Notes: generated from the letters alone by a model not told the origin. Shown: positions 15,904-24,909, counted from the stretch's first letter. The stretch is DNA of 64,000 bases from JACOMS01 sp051252005 (GCA_051252005.1 JBPOEZ010000003.1:248001-312000), one strand, 5' to 3'. Translations and numbers: made by a program.

Positions 15904-16338
15904 CTACCAAGCACCTAAATTCGAAAGCCTGGTGCGAAGCTCGGGCGGAAGGTCATTCCCGCCGCTGCCGGTGCTAAGATCAGCGGGAGCATCCTCGGCT
16001 TTGAGGTAACGCCAGCCCTGAAACGGGCGGCGCGGCGCGGGAACCGTCGCGATAAGTTCAGGCTCCATGATAATCGCGCAGGCCTTGCGGCCATCGCTAG
16101 TGCGAACCTCTTCCAAATCGACGATCTTGTTACGGCACTGCAAAACGCCCTTAATGACCCAATAGATAGAGCCGCCCTCAAGCAGCGCCTCTTTTTGTTT
16201 AGGGAACATACGGGTGACGTGCTCATGATAGGGTCGCTCACCAGCTCTGACGCGGCGCGCAACGACGCTATTTTGCCAAGCTTGCAATGTTTCTATGCTT
16301 TCAGTGCCTACGGAAAGCTTGATCAAATGAACAGTCAT
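15904..16338 (-). CDS. DUF1489 family protein
   Basis: 144 residues. The N-terminal VHLIKLSVGTESIETLQAWQ, the RPYHEHVTRMFPKQ segment and a late PRRPFQGWRYLKAEDAPADL identify DUF1489, a family nearly confined to Alphaproteobacteria. There is no signal peptide or transmembrane helix; the length is normal. Its biochemical role is not known. It lies 30 bases downstream of the cupin-like gene on the same strand and may be read through from it. Confidence 0.88.
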   Translation of the reverse strand: MTVHLIKLSVGTESIETLQAWQNSVVARRVRAGERPYHEHVTRMFPKQKEALLEGGSIYWVIKGVLQCRNKIVDLEEVRTSDGRKACAIIMEPELIATVPAPRRPFQGWRYLKAEDAPADLSTGSGGNDLPPELRTRLSNLGAW

Positions 16339-16368
16339 GCGCCACCATAAGTGACCCTGCGGCAGAAA

Positions 16369-17307
16369 TCAAAAATTACGTTCAAATGGTTCCGTGTCGA
16401 CAATGAAGCCAGGAACGTTTGGATCAATTTTAAAAGATACCATGTCTTTCGGTTTGATTTGCGCGGCAAGTCCGGCCTTTTTGATGGTGCGCCCAAAGAC
16501 AGATCGTACAAGTCGACCTGCCTGTGATTGCTGTCCGTAAGTCGAGCTATTCCCGAATTTTTCGCGGAATGTCGCATTGGCAATCATAGCGGCATTTTTA
16601 AGCCCAGATTCTCGCGTAGAATATTCCGTAGTAACGGAGACGCAGAACTCGTTATTTTCAACGCGATGCGGAGAGTTAAGCGGCCATGTAATGCCTTGGC
16701 CCTCTTGGAGATCATAGACTTTAGCGGACTTATCGAAATCTACTTCGTATGGCAGGTCATCATTAATCGGGTTGATCAAAGCCTTTTCAAAGTCTTTGTC
16801 AGAGATAAAAGCTTCTTCAAGAGGGTAAACAAAGAGGCGTTTCTTGCCGCGAATGTGCCACAGGATCACTTCGGTTTTATCAAAGTGGAACGGAGTTCTC
16901 GCAACGGGAGATGTAATTAAAATGCCGCCTTTTGGGTTCACGGATTTATTGCCAGTCGCCGTAGCAATGCCGCCATACATATCATCCAAAACGGCTTTGT
17001 AGTCTGCGTGGACATTCATAGCTTGGCGCATATTGATCCACACCCAGCCATCTTTTGCCGCTGCAATAAGGTCCTTACCCGCACAGTCACGAAAATCACC
17101 CGTGCGCAATTTATTAGGATATTTTGGATCATCAATCCGTCCGCGCGTGCAAACGTCAAGAAGTTCGGAAGGGTGACGGTTAAGCAGATCCACAAGCGCG
17201 TCGTCCGTAAACAGACCCGTATCGCGCAGTCCATGATCGAACGTCATGATCTCTTTTTGAAATTTCGCCGTGTGGGCGTCTGTCCAGCCTTTCAGCATCG
17301 TCATCAT
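16369..17307 (-). CDS. JmjC/cupin-like 2-oxoglutarate oxygenase-type protein
   Basis: 312 residues. The central part has a double-stranded beta-helix signature: FHFDKTEVILWHIRGKKRLF contains an HxD iron motif and the following Lys expected to contact 2-oxoglutarate, and a distal His sits in ITWPLNSPHRVEN. This layout resembles JmjC-like cupin_8 proteins that hydroxylate proteins or small molecules. The residues after 230 are unrelated to the fold and of unknown role. AGGAG is better spaced for the second ATG (17304) than the first. It lies 67 bases downstream of the SpmX gene, same strand. Confidence 0.7.
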   Translation of the reverse strand: MMTMLKGWTDAHTAKFQKEIMTFDHGLRDTGLFTDDALVDLLNRHPSELLDVCTRGRIDDPKYPNKLRTGDFRDCAGKDLIAAAKDGWVWINMRQAMNVHADYKAVLDDMYGGIATATGNKSVNPKGGILITSPVARTPFHFDKTEVILWHIRGKKRLFVYPLEEAFISDKDFEKALINPINDDLPYEVDFDKSAKVYDLQEGQGITWPLNSPHRVENNEFCVSVTTEYSTRESGLKNAAMIANATFREKFGNSSTYGQQSQAGRLVRSVFGRTIKKAGLAAQIKPKDMVSFKIDPNVPGFIVDTEPFERNF

Positions 17308-17374
17308 TCACTCCTATCTGATCTAAAGCCAGCTGGCTTAGGACTTACCAAGATAAAGTTTATAAAGTCTGACG

Positions 17375-18787
17375 CTAATCGCGAGCGAACATAGTTTTCA
17401 TCAGATAGATGACACCAACAATGAACAGAAGGAACCCGATTAGCATGGCGGCAAGCGTAATGAACGGACCATTCGCACCGAGAAGCTGCGCGGACCCTCT
17501 CATATTGACAATCAAACCTGCAACTGCGGCCATCAATCCTAAGAAAATCATGATACCGAATGTCCAGATAGCGCGTCCCTTAGAGCCGTCATCTACTTCT
17601 ACATAATCATCATAACGGTCCATGTTGTACTGGCTCTCGCGGGCTATTTGCTCGCGGAGGGCATCGTCTTGAACAAGCTCGTCAATAACAACGTCCGCTT
17701 TAGCCATAGGCTTTTCATCAGGACTAACACGCGGTTTATCTTCCGGCTTGATAGAAGACGTGATAAGGCTGTCAGGCCACGTATCATTGGCTGAGTCTGG
17801 CTCCGATTTATTGTCAATCAGGGCATCCAAACGTTGGCTGACTTCCGCCGCCGCCGCCGCAATCGGGGACGGTTCCTCTTCTGGTTCAGGAGCGACCTCT
17901 TTGACCGCTTCTTCATTCAGACGAACAGTCTGTGTTTTAATCGTCTCAAACGCCGGCGTATCGTCAAGGCCAGCTATGTCAGCCGCATCTGTGACAGGCG
18001 TTTGCACTTCGAAAGCAGAGGAATAGTCCGTCAGGTTCGTGACCGTGTCGTCTACAGCTGTTTCTGCAATGTCTTCAATATCGTCCGCATAAAGAACCGG
18101 CGAAGCAGAAGCCGATAACGTTTGCCGCAGCGCCGTCTTTTCGGGCTCGCTCACAGGCGACTCTTGCTGTGACTCAGCGTGTTGGTCAAAGGCGTTTTCG
18201 ACAGGAGCATTATGAACTGTTGCGTCCGAAAACACGTCCTCTTGCGGTTCTTGATAGACAGGAACCTGAAAGTCCTGAGCCGTATGATCACGCACAGCAG
18301 TTAATTCATAACGCGGAGCGCGCGCTATGCGCTGTGTAGGGCGTAAGAACAAAGCTTTTTCGGCGGTCCGTCTGCGCACAAGGGCATCCACAACATAGAC
18401 CTGTCCGTTTATGTTACCTTTCCGCCAAAGATCGAAACCGTTGGATGCTTCGATGACTTGCCCGCGGTTAAGCGCGTGGAGCATGTTGGAGGACATGAAC
18501 GCTTCTTCTCCGATAGAGAAGACAAGCGAACACAAAGCATCAAACTGACTTTGCGTCATGGAGGCATGCACCCGGCTATTGATGAGGTCCTCTATGGGCG
18601 CGAGATCGTCCTTGAGTACAGCCTCTGCTTCATCTTCTGTGAGGCTTTCTATGCCGTTGTCTGCTACGCGGTGGCCAAAGCCAACAACTTTTCCGCCTGA
18701 CAGAAGCTCGCGTGCTTCTGGCCAATAGCCTTCATAGGCTTTGATGAGGCGAAGCCCGATATCTGATATGGTAAACTGGTAGCTCAT
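17375..18787 (-). CDS. spmX: SpmX-like polarity factor: degenerate lysozyme domain, acidic linker, two C-terminal membrane helices
   Basis: 470 residues with the exact SpmX plan. Residues about 5-150 form a GH24 muramidase fold (LRLIKAYEGYWPEARELLSG; GFGHRVADNGIESLTEDEAE). Glu19 is kept, but the usual Asp nine residues later is Leu and the usual Thr fifteen later is Val, so lytic activity is doubtful. Residues 155-395 are acidic, Pro/Ser-rich and probably disordered. Two transmembrane helices end the protein (IWTFGIMIFLGLMAAVAGLI; TLAAMLIGFLLFIVGVIYLM). There is no signal peptide. In Caulobacter, SpmX recruits and activates the DivJ kinase at the stalked pole. A sigma-54 promoter lies upstream. 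Confidence 0.88.
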   Translation of the reverse strand: MSYQFTISDIGLRLIKAYEGYWPEARELLSGGKVVGFGHRVADNGIESLTEDEAEAVLKDDLAPIEDLINSRVHASMTQSQFDALCSLVFSIGEEAFMSSNMLHALNRGQVIEASNGFDLWRKGNINGQVYVVDALVRRRTAEKALFLRPTQRIARAPRYELTAVRDHTAQDFQVPVYQEPQEDVFSDATVHNAPVENAFDQHAESQQESPVSEPEKTALRQTLSASASPVLYADDIEDIAETAVDDTVTNLTDYSSAFEVQTPVTDAADIAGLDDTPAFETIKTQTVRLNEEAVKEVAPEPEEEPSPIAAAAAEVSQRLDALIDNKSEPDSANDTWPDSLITSSIKPEDKPRVSPDEKPMAKADVVIDELVQDDALREQIARESQYNMDRYDDYVEVDDGSKGRAIWTFGIMIFLGLMAAVAGLIVNMRGSAQLLGANGPFITLAAMLIGFLLFIVGVIYLMKTMFARD

Positions 18788-18830
18788 GGACGTCCCAAAT
18801 TAATACAAGAGTTATTTTCAGAACTGACTT

Positions 18831-18846
18831 TGCAAAAGATGCGCCG
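18831..18846 (-). promoter_or_regulatory. Sigma-54 (-24/-12) promoter of spmX
   Basis: Read on the minus strand, the sequence is CGGCGC-ATCTT-TTGCA: GG and GC are separated by exactly ten bases and the -12 half is a perfect TTGC. The start would be near 18820, about 33 bases before the ATG. In Caulobacter spmX depends on the sigma-54 activator TacA, so the location fits established biology. Confidence 0.75.
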
Positions 18847-18874
18847 TTTTCACGTTTGGGCTGTAATAATTAGT

Positions 18875-18912
18875 CTTATTTCTCTTTTGGGGGGATGAAG
18901 CCAAAAGATAAG
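18875..18912. promoter_or_regulatory. Extended dyad upstream of the spmX sigma-54 promoter, candidate enhancer site
   Basis: CTTTTGG (18884-18890) and CCAAAAG (18901-18907) are perfect inverted arms around a ten-base G-rich centre; outer CTTAT (18875-18879) and ATAAG (18908-18912) extend it. It sits roughly 65-90 bases upstream of the predicted spmX start, where a NtrC-type activator such as TacA would bind. It is also just past the ABC exporter stop, but no U-run follows on either strand, so a terminator is less likely. Confidence 0.55.
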
Positions 18913-18943
18913 CTAAGGAAACTTGGCGATATACATGAGAAGA

Positions 18944-20773
18944 CTAGGCCGTAGTTTTTTCCTGTTGCGCCCATAGCGAGGCATAAAGCCCGCCTTGCAG
19001 TATCAAGTCGTCGTGACGGCCCATTTCTACAATCCGCCCCTCTTCCATGACAATGATCTTATCAGCATTAACAATCGTCGACAGTCTATGAGCGATAACA
19101 AGGGTTGTGCGGTTGGTGGCCGCATTATCCAGCGCAGTTTGAATATCCCGCTCTGTAACGCTATCCAGCGCCGATGTCGCCTCGTCGAGGATAAGGATGG
19201 CCGGGTCTTTGAGAAGCGTCCTAGCAATCGCCACGCGCTGCTTTTCGCCGCCGGAGAGTTTTAGCCCCCGTTCGCCCACCATCGTATCATAACCAAGCGG
19301 CAAGCTTTTGATAAAATCATGAATTTGAGCTGCCGCGGCCGCCTTTTCAATATCGGCTTGCGCCGCGCCTGGCCGCGCATAGGCGATGTTGTAGCCAATC
19401 GTATCATTAAACAGAACTGTGTCCTGCGGGACGATACCAATAGCCTTACGCAAGCTGCCTTGCGAAATACCCCGCATATCAACGCCGTCAATAAGAACCG
19501 TGCCCGCGTCGATGTCGTAAAATCTAAACAGGATACGCGACAAGGTAGATTTGCCTGCCCCTGTCGGACCAACCACCGCAACGGTCTGACCTGCCTTAAT
19601 GCTAAAGGACACATCTTTGAGAATCGGGCGGTCTTTTTCGTAGTGGAACGACACATTTTCAAAGGCCACATCGCCTTTAACGCCGACCACATCCTGCGCT
19701 GCCGCACTATCCTGCACCTCTGGCTTGATATCGAGAAGCGCGAACATTTTTTCCATATCCGTAAGCGCCTGTTTGATCTCGCGGTAAGCAAAACCTAAAA
19801 TATTGAGCGGACGATATAGCTGTAACATCACAAGCGAAATGGTCAGGATATCCCCTACCGTCATTTTTCCGTTTAAAATATTCGCCACGGCGAGCATCAT
19901 CATCGCCACAAGTCCGGCGTTCATAATGAAACTCTGGCCGATATTGACCGTCGCGAGCGACGTCCGTGATTTTATCGCCGCCTTCTGATAACCTGCCATA
20001 GCCTTATCGTAGCGGCCTGTTTCGAAATCTTCCGCGTTGAAATATTTGACAGTTTCGTAATTTAGCAGGCTATCGATAGCCTTGGCGTTGGCCTCTGTGT
20101 CTTTTTTGTTCATGTCACGGCGAAAGGCGAGCCGCCATTCCGTCGTCACAATCGTGAACCAAATATAGGACAAAACCGTGACGACAGCGATAATCGCAAA
20201 ATACCAATCATAAGCCACGCCAAATGTCACGGCCGCTATGCCCAGCAAAAGCAGCGTCGGGCCAATGTTAAAGAGCAAAAACCGAAATAGAAAATCAATC
20301 GAGCGGATGCCGCGCTCTATGGTACGGGAGAGCCCGCCAGTGCGTTTCTCTAAATGATAGCGCAGGGACAGCTTATGCAGATGCGCGAACGTCGCCGTCG
20401 CGGCCGAGCGCTGGGCGTGCTGTCCGACTGGCGTAAATAAATATTCGCGTGTCTCGCTCACCAGTACCGCAAAGAACCGAAGCGCCCCATAACCGAATAT
20501 AAAGGCACCGATGAACAGCCACGCTTCGTGCCACCCCTGCCCGTCTTTGAGCGCCGCGCTCGCATTGTCCTGCGCGCGGCCCAAAAGAAACGGGGCGCCG
20601 ACCAGTACGAACTGACTGGCGATCGTGAGGAGCAGCGCCGCAAAGGTGCGGAATTTATAACTCAGGCGCTCTTTAGGCCAAAGATATGGCCACAAACGAA
20701 AGAAGCTTTTAAGCTGATAGGATAAAGTCTCTTCGGACGGAGTGGAGTGTTGGGTCGGGCGCATCACCCCCAT
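18944..20773 (-). CDS. ATM1/HMT1-type ABC exporter, fused permease and ATPase
   Basis: 609 residues. Six transmembrane helices occupy about 45-320 and include the ATM1-like DNASAALKDGQGWHEAWLFI region and the coupling loop with LNYETVKYFNAEDFETGRYD, characteristic of mitochondrial ATM1 relatives. The ATPase domain has Walker A GPTGAGKST, signature LSGGEKQRVAIART, Walker B ILILDEATSALD and the H-loop VIAHRLSTI. Such exporters move glutathione-linked metal or sulfur compounds out of the cytoplasm. ATG at 20773 or at 20764 could be the start. Divergent from the YggT gene. Confidence 0.92.
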   Translation of the reverse strand: MGVMRPTQHSTPSEETLSYQLKSFFRLWPYLWPKERLSYKFRTFAALLLTIASQFVLVGAPFLLGRAQDNASAALKDGQGWHEAWLFIGAFIFGYGALRFFAVLVSETREYLFTPVGQHAQRSAATATFAHLHKLSLRYHLEKRTGGLSRTIERGIRSIDFLFRFLLFNIGPTLLLLGIAAVTFGVAYDWYFAIIAVVTVLSYIWFTIVTTEWRLAFRRDMNKKDTEANAKAIDSLLNYETVKYFNAEDFETGRYDKAMAGYQKAAIKSRTSLATVNIGQSFIMNAGLVAMMMLAVANILNGKMTVGDILTISLVMLQLYRPLNILGFAYREIKQALTDMEKMFALLDIKPEVQDSAAAQDVVGVKGDVAFENVSFHYEKDRPILKDVSFSIKAGQTVAVVGPTGAGKSTLSRILFRFYDIDAGTVLIDGVDMRGISQGSLRKAIGIVPQDTVLFNDTIGYNIAYARPGAAQADIEKAAAAAQIHDFIKSLPLGYDTMVGERGLKLSGGEKQRVAIARTLLKDPAILILDEATSALDSVTERDIQTALDNAATNRTTLVIAHRLSTIVNADKIIVMEEGRIVEMGRHDDLILQGGLYASLWAQQEKTTA

Positions 20774-20856
20774 GTGGGGGCGCGGTGCGTAAATGTCTAT
20801 ATTATCACTGGATATTTTATGAACGGCTCACTACATAAACAAAAACGGAGACGAAC

Positions 20857-21159
20857 GTGACCTTAGTACAATCTATCTTAGATTATTTTGTGAGCCCTGC
20901 TTTAGGCTTTATCGTATTCCTGATCTTTGCTTGGGTTATTCTAAGCTGGCTGGTATCGTTTAATGTGATCAATCTTCGCAATCCGATGATGCGCCAGATT
21001 TACTACGGCATTGAAGGCCTCATGCGGCCCATCATGGCCCCAGTTCAGCGCATCGTCCCGTCTATTGGCGGACTAGACTTCTCGCCTATTATCGTCCTGT
21101 TGCTTATTCAATGGCTCAGAGGGTACGTTGTTCCTTTGCTTTATCAAGCAGCCGGGTAA
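20857..21159 (+). CDS. yggT: YggT family membrane protein
   Basis: 100 residues with two hydrophobic helices (PALGFIVFLIFAWVILSWLV; LDFSPIIVLLLIQWLRGYVV) flanking the conserved loop with GLMRPIMAPVQRIVPSIGG. This matches the YggT/YlmG group, implicated in envelope or cell-division processes in other bacteria and plastids; its exact role is unsettled. A normal-length, monocistronic gene that runs into the convergent rmlA gene with a three-base gap. Confidence 0.9.
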   Translation: MTLVQSILDYFVSPALGFIVFLIFAWVILSWLVSFNVINLRNPMMRQIYYGIEGLMRPIMAPVQRIVPSIGGLDFSPIIVLLLIQWLRGYVVPLLYQAAG

Positions 21160-21162
21160 ACG

Positions 21163-22047
21163 CTAATCGTTTTCGGCAATTCGCCGCAAAAACATCCCGT
21201 AGCCGCTACTCTCTAGCGGCTTTGAAAGCGTAAGAAGTTGCGCTCTGTCTATCCAGCCATTTCTATAGGCGGCGATTTCTGGGCAACAAATTCGAACGCC
21301 CTGGCGCTCTTCTAATACATTAACGAAAGATGCCGCTTGGAAAAGCGAGGCATGCGTCCCCGTGTCAAGCCATGTGGTTCCTGCTGGTAGTTTTTGAACC
21401 TGCAGCTCCCCCCGTTCCAAATAAATTTGATTGAGACTCGTGATCTCAAGCTCGTATCGACTTGAGGGTTTTATCTGCTTTGCATAGGTCGGGGCATGTT
21501 CATCGTAGAAATAAAGCCCCGTGACAGCATAGTTTGACGTCGGTTTCTCTGGCTTTTCGATGATCGACACCACGCGGCCGTCCGGATCGAATGTCACAAC
21601 CCCGTAGCGCTGAGGGTCATTCACGCGGTAACCAAACACGGTCGCGCCCGTCCCTTGCCCCATCGCGTCTTTGAGGCCCGACGAGAACGTTTCGCCGAAA
21701 AACAGATTATCCCCCAAAATCAGCACGCAAGGGTCGCCCGCCAAAAACTCTTCACCGATCAGCAGCGCCTCGGCGAGGCCCCGCGGCTTGTCCTGTACGG
21801 CGTAGGTAAAAGCTACGCCCCACCGCGCCCCGTCGCCCAGCAATCTCACAAAAGCCTCTTTTTCATGGGGGGTCGTGATAATCAAAATCTCTTTAATTCC
21901 CGCCTCCATGAGAACACAGAGAGGATAGTAAATCATCGGCTTATCATAGACGGGCATAAGCTGTTTTGACACGGCAATAGTACTCGGATGCAAACGCGAA
22001 CCCGTTCCGCCAGAGAGAATAATACCTTTGCGTCGTTTTTCAGTCAT
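21163..22047 (-). CDS. rmlA: Glucose-1-phosphate thymidylyltransferase
   Basis: 294 residues, standard RmlA length. The nucleotide-binding signature GGTGSRLHPSTIAVSKQLMP opens the protein; VLILGDNLFFG (metal-binding Asp), the sugar pocket motif GTWLDTGTHASLFQAASFV and IIEKPEKPTSNYAVTGLYFY are all present. It makes dTDP-glucose, the first step toward dTDP-rhamnose and related surface sugars. The companion genes rmlB, rmlC and rmlD are not in the window, although glycan genes with possible rhamnosyltransferases lie at 47-52 kb. Confidence 0.95.
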   Translation of the reverse strand: MTEKRRKGIILSGGTGSRLHPSTIAVSKQLMPVYDKPMIYYPLCVLMEAGIKEILIITTPHEKEAFVRLLGDGARWGVAFTYAVQDKPRGLAEALLIGEEFLAGDPCVLILGDNLFFGETFSSGLKDAMGQGTGATVFGYRVNDPQRYGVVTFDPDGRVVSIIEKPEKPTSNYAVTGLYFYDEHAPTYAKQIKPSSRYELEITSLNQIYLERGELQVQKLPAGTTWLDTGTHASLFQAASFVNVLEERQGVRICCPEIAAYRNGWIDRAQLLTLSKPLESSGYGMFLRRIAEND

Positions 22048-22119
22048 AACTGACTCTAAGCAATCTTACTCATAAATGGAAGCGCTCTTGCACGCGCCAT
22101 GTACCCGATAAGCAGACAT

Positions 22120-22150
22120 AAAAAAAACCCCGCACGAAGCGAGGTTTTTA
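22120..22150 (-). terminator. Intrinsic terminator of mscL
   Basis: On the minus strand AACCTCGC pairs with GCGGGGTT around a TTCGT loop and ends in a run of T residues. The A/T-rich flanks on both sides mean it may also work on the plus strand. It lies 19 bases beyond the mscL stop codon. Confidence 0.85.
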
Positions 22151-22168
22151 AAAATAAAAGCCGTTAGA

Positions 22169-22573
22169 CTATTTCTTTAGAAGATCGCGGATCTCAGCCA
22201 AAAGAACTTCTTGAGCCGGCGGCGGTGTTGGCGCGGCTTCTTCTTTTTTCTTCGCTTTGTTCATGCCTTTGATGATCATGAACATAACAAAGGCGACGAT
22301 GATGAAAGAAATAATGGCGTTGATGAACAAGCCAACATTTGCAACAGCGGCTTCTTTGACAACTTCGCCGTTTTCAATAATAGCTTCGCTAACCGTGAAT
22401 TTAAGATCGCCAATATCAATTCCGCCCATGATAGGACTGATAAGCGGCATAAAAACGTCATCAATAAATGATTTCACAACGGTAGCAAACGCGCCGCCCA
22501 TAACGAAACCTACGGCCATATCGACCAAATTGCCTTTCATGGCAAAAGCTTTAAATTCGGATATCATTCCCAT
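22169..22573 (-). CDS. mscL: Large-conductance mechanosensitive channel
   Basis: 134 residues from ATG 22573, which has GGGGGA in front; the longer frame would need TTG. Visible features are the N-terminal amphipathic segment and first pore helix (GMISEFKAFAMKGNLVDMAV; GFVMGGAFATVVKSFIDDVF), a periplasmic loop, the second helix (FINAIISFIIVAFVMFMIIK) and a charged C-terminal bundle (KAKKKEEAAPTPPP, EVLLAEIRDLLKK). The channel opens under membrane tension to release solutes during hypo-osmotic shock. It is separated from ihfB by 38 bases on the same strand. Confidence 0.97.
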   Translation of the reverse strand: MGMISEFKAFAMKGNLVDMAVGFVMGGAFATVVKSFIDDVFMPLISPIMGGIDIGDLKFTVSEAIIENGEVVKEAAVANVGLFINAIISFIIVAFVMFMIIKGMNKAKKKEEAAPTPPPAQEVLLAEIRDLLKK

Positions 22574-22611
22574 GTATAAGTCCCCCAAAGGATTAAGTTT
22601 AAGACGGCCAG

Positions 22612-22905
22612 TTAGCCCTCTTCACGTGTGGCGTCAATGCGTGCTTTCAGGTCTTTTCCTGCGCGAAAAAACGGCACATGCTTCTCTGGCACAAAGACAG
22701 ATCCACCTGTTCGCGGATTCCGGCCTTGCCGAGCTTTTCTTTGACGGGTTGAAAAGGCGCCGAACCCTCGAAGTTCCACACGCGAGCCTGCTTCCAGAGT
22801 TTGCGTGATGGATTCTAGAATAACTGAAACAACACGTTCCATATCACGCCGTGTGAGATGGGGATTGTCCTCATGTAATTTTTCAACGAGTTCGGATCTA
22901 AGCAT
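22612..22905 (-). CDS. ihfB: Integration host factor beta subunit
   Basis: 97 residues of the DNABII family. The beta-type N-terminus MLRSELVEKLHEDNPHLTRR and the DNA-intercalating arm with RQRKARQGRNPRTGGSVFVP followed by KHVPFFRAGKDLK mark it as IHF-beta rather than HU. With IHF-alpha it bends DNA at specific sites, including sigma-54 promoters, which makes its presence relevant to the -24/-12 promoters elsewhere in the window. A C-terminal acidic tail (TREEG) is normal. Confidence 0.95.
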   Translation of the reverse strand: MLRSELVEKLHEDNPHLTRRDMERVVSVILESITQTLEAGSRVELRGFGAFSTRQRKARQGRNPRTGGSVFVPEKHVPFFRAGKDLKARIDATREEG

Positions 22906-22999
22906 GGCACTATAAAGCCGAAGTATAGCGGCCTCGTCAACTTATTTCACAGGTAAGGCCTTCAAAAATAAGCTAAAAATCAGCTTTGAGCCAAAAAGG

Positions 23000-24754
23000 T
23001 TAAATATCCGCCAGTTGCCGCTCGGGAAAGTCAAAAATATGTTCGGCCCCGTGGCGCATCAAATTCAGCTTGGAACCCGCCTTCGGCATGATGGCAAGCG
23101 CGTGATATTCAGCGAGTTGCAACATATTCGCCGCAGCCGGGTCTTTGGCGTTCAAACCGCTACACGCCGCCTTAATCAAAAGACTGCCCGATACAATATG
23201 ACCCGCTAGCTCCAAATACGGCGTCGCCACAGATAGAGCCGCCGCTTCGTCCATACCGAGCATCAGCGATGTCGCTTCCTTGAGAGCGTCAATGCCTGTG
23301 CTAAGCGCGTCGCGACAATGACCTAGTTTCGCATCAGTCCCGTCGATCAGCGGCAGCAAACTATCCAGATCAGCAATCAGCGCGTTCATGCCCTCTCCGC
23401 CGTCGCGGCGAAGTTTGCGTCCGGCTAAATCTATCGCCTGAATGCCGTTAGTACCCTCATAAATCGGCGCGATGCGAGAGTCGCGGTAATGCTGCGCCGC
23501 GCCCGTTTCTTCAATAAAGCCCATACCGCCATGGATTTGCAAAGCAATAGACGAAACCTCAACGCCGATATCAGAGCCGTAAGATTTGGCGATTGGGGTC
23601 AACAATTGTTCGCGGACATGATGTGCCTTGCGGCCGTCTTCATCACCACATTCTGCCAAATCACCTGAAGCGGCGACAGCCATACAAATAGCCCGCGCGC
23701 CCATCAACTTGGCTTTCATGTCTATCAACATACGCCGCACGTCGGGGTGGCCGATGATTGCCGCATCGCCTTCCGTATTAATGACGCGCCCTTGTACGCG
23801 TTCACGGGAAAAATCGAGAGCGGCCTGATAGGCGCGTTCACCAATGGCCACGCCTTGAATGCCGACAAATAACCGCGCTTCGTTCATCATCGTAAACATG
23901 CATGCTAGGCCGCGGTTAGGTTCGCCCACAAGCCAGCCCTGAGATTTATCAAAATCCATAACGCAGGTCGGACTGCCGTGAATGCCTAATTTATGCTCAA
24001 GGCTAATCGCCTTGAAACTGTTACGCTCGCCGAGATTGCCGGCATCGTCCACATGGTATTTCGGACAGAGGAACAGCGAAATACCCTTTGATCCAGACGG
24101 CGCGTCAGGCAATCGCGCGAGCACCAAATGGATGATATTATCCGCGCAGTCATGATCGCCCCATGTAATGAAAATTTTCTGGCCCGTAACCGCATATGTA
24201 CCGTCGCCGTTTGGTTCGGCTTTGGCACGCAAAACGCCAAGATCAGATCCGGCTTGCGGCTCGGTCAGATTCATGGCGCCGCTCCACTCGCCGGTCACCA
24301 TCTTAGTCAAATACTTTGCGCGTAAATCATCCGGCGCATGCGCCATGATTGCTTTAATCGCGCTTGATGTAAGCATTGGGCAGAGGCCAAAGGCCATATT
24401 CGCACTGTAGAACATTTCCGCAGCCGCCGCGTTGACGGTCTGCGGCAGACCCATTCCGCCGATTTCTTCTGGTAGCGCCAGGCTCTGCCACCCGCCCTCG
24501 ACCCAAGCCTTGTAAGCGTCGGCAAATCCCGGCGTGGCGATCACATCATCGCCGTCCAGGACCGCAGAGTTTTGATCCCCTACGCGATTAAGAGGCGCGA
24601 GAACGTCGCTAGCGAAACTAGACGCGCCTGACAAAATATCACCAATAAGCTCATGATTGACTTCGCTATGGCGGTCCGTCCCAAGAATGTCATCAATTCC
24701 CACCGCATGACGTAAAAGGTAATGCATGGCGTTTGTTGGCGGGACGAAAGTCAT
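23000..24754 (-). CDS. Acyl-CoA dehydrogenase (long, with C-terminal DmdC-like domain)
   Basis: 584 residues from ATG 24754 (GAGG upstream); the open frame reaches 24799. Long acyl-CoA dehydrogenase architecture: an extra N-terminal region (FVPPTNAMHYLLRHAVGIDD), FAD-binding elements (MNLTEPQAGSDLGVLRAKA; GQKIFITWGDHD), and the YEGTNGIQAIDLAGRKL motif containing the catalytic Glu. A roughly 120-residue C-terminal helical domain follows, as in DmdC-type enzymes and other about 600-residue family members. It oxidises an acyl-CoA in beta-oxidation or methylmercaptopropionyl-CoA in DMSP breakdown; sequence alone does not decide. Confidence 0.9.
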   Translation of the reverse strand: MTFVPPTNAMHYLLRHAVGIDDILGTDRHSEVNHELIGDILSGASSFASDVLAPLNRVGDQNSAVLDGDDVIATPGFADAYKAWVEGGWQSLALPEEIGGMGLPQTVNAAAAEMFYSANMAFGLCPMLTSSAIKAIMAHAPDDLRAKYLTKMVTGEWSGAMNLTEPQAGSDLGVLRAKAEPNGDGTYAVTGQKIFITWGDHDCADNIIHLVLARLPDAPSGSKGISLFLCPKYHVDDAGNLGERNSFKAISLEHKLGIHGSPTCVMDFDKSQGWLVGEPNRGLACMFTMMNEARLFVGIQGVAIGERAYQAALDFSRERVQGRVINTEGDAAIIGHPDVRRMLIDMKAKLMGARAICMAVAASGDLAECGDEDGRKAHHVREQLLTPIAKSYGSDIGVEVSSIALQIHGGMGFIEETGAAQHYRDSRIAPIYEGTNGIQAIDLAGRKLRRDGGEGMNALIADLDSLLPLIDGTDAKLGHCRDALSTGIDALKEATSLMLGMDEAAALSVATPYLELAGHIVSGSLLIKAACSGLNAKDPAAANMLQLAEYHALAIMPKAGSKLNLMRHGAEHIFDFPERQLADI

Positions 24755-24880
24755 AAGAGGCCTCATAATGTGTTGTGATATGCTGCCGTTAATATGCAAC
24801 TTATTGCAGTGTGTAAATCATGCATTCTGGCTAAATATGAGGCATATCAAACTCATCGACTAACCTGCTACAATACAGAC

Positions 24881-24909
24881 TTGCGATAATGTCAGAACGT
24901 GGCATAAAT
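24881..24909 (+). promoter_or_regulatory. Candidate promoter and long leader of the cold-shock gene
   Basis: TTGCGA at 24881-24886 and ATAAAT at 24904-24909 are 17 bases apart. The message would then have a leader of roughly 150 bases before the csp ATG at 25068. Long, structured leaders that change fold with temperature are typical of cold-shock mRNAs. The leader contains ACTCCTGAACGGGAG, a small hairpin. The gap 24755-25067 holds nothing else I can identify. Confidence 0.4.

Noticed and set aside
18875..18912. Terminator of the ABC exporter
   Set aside because: The dyad has good arms, but neither strand has a U-run after it, and its distance to the spmX sigma-54 promoter fits an activator site better.
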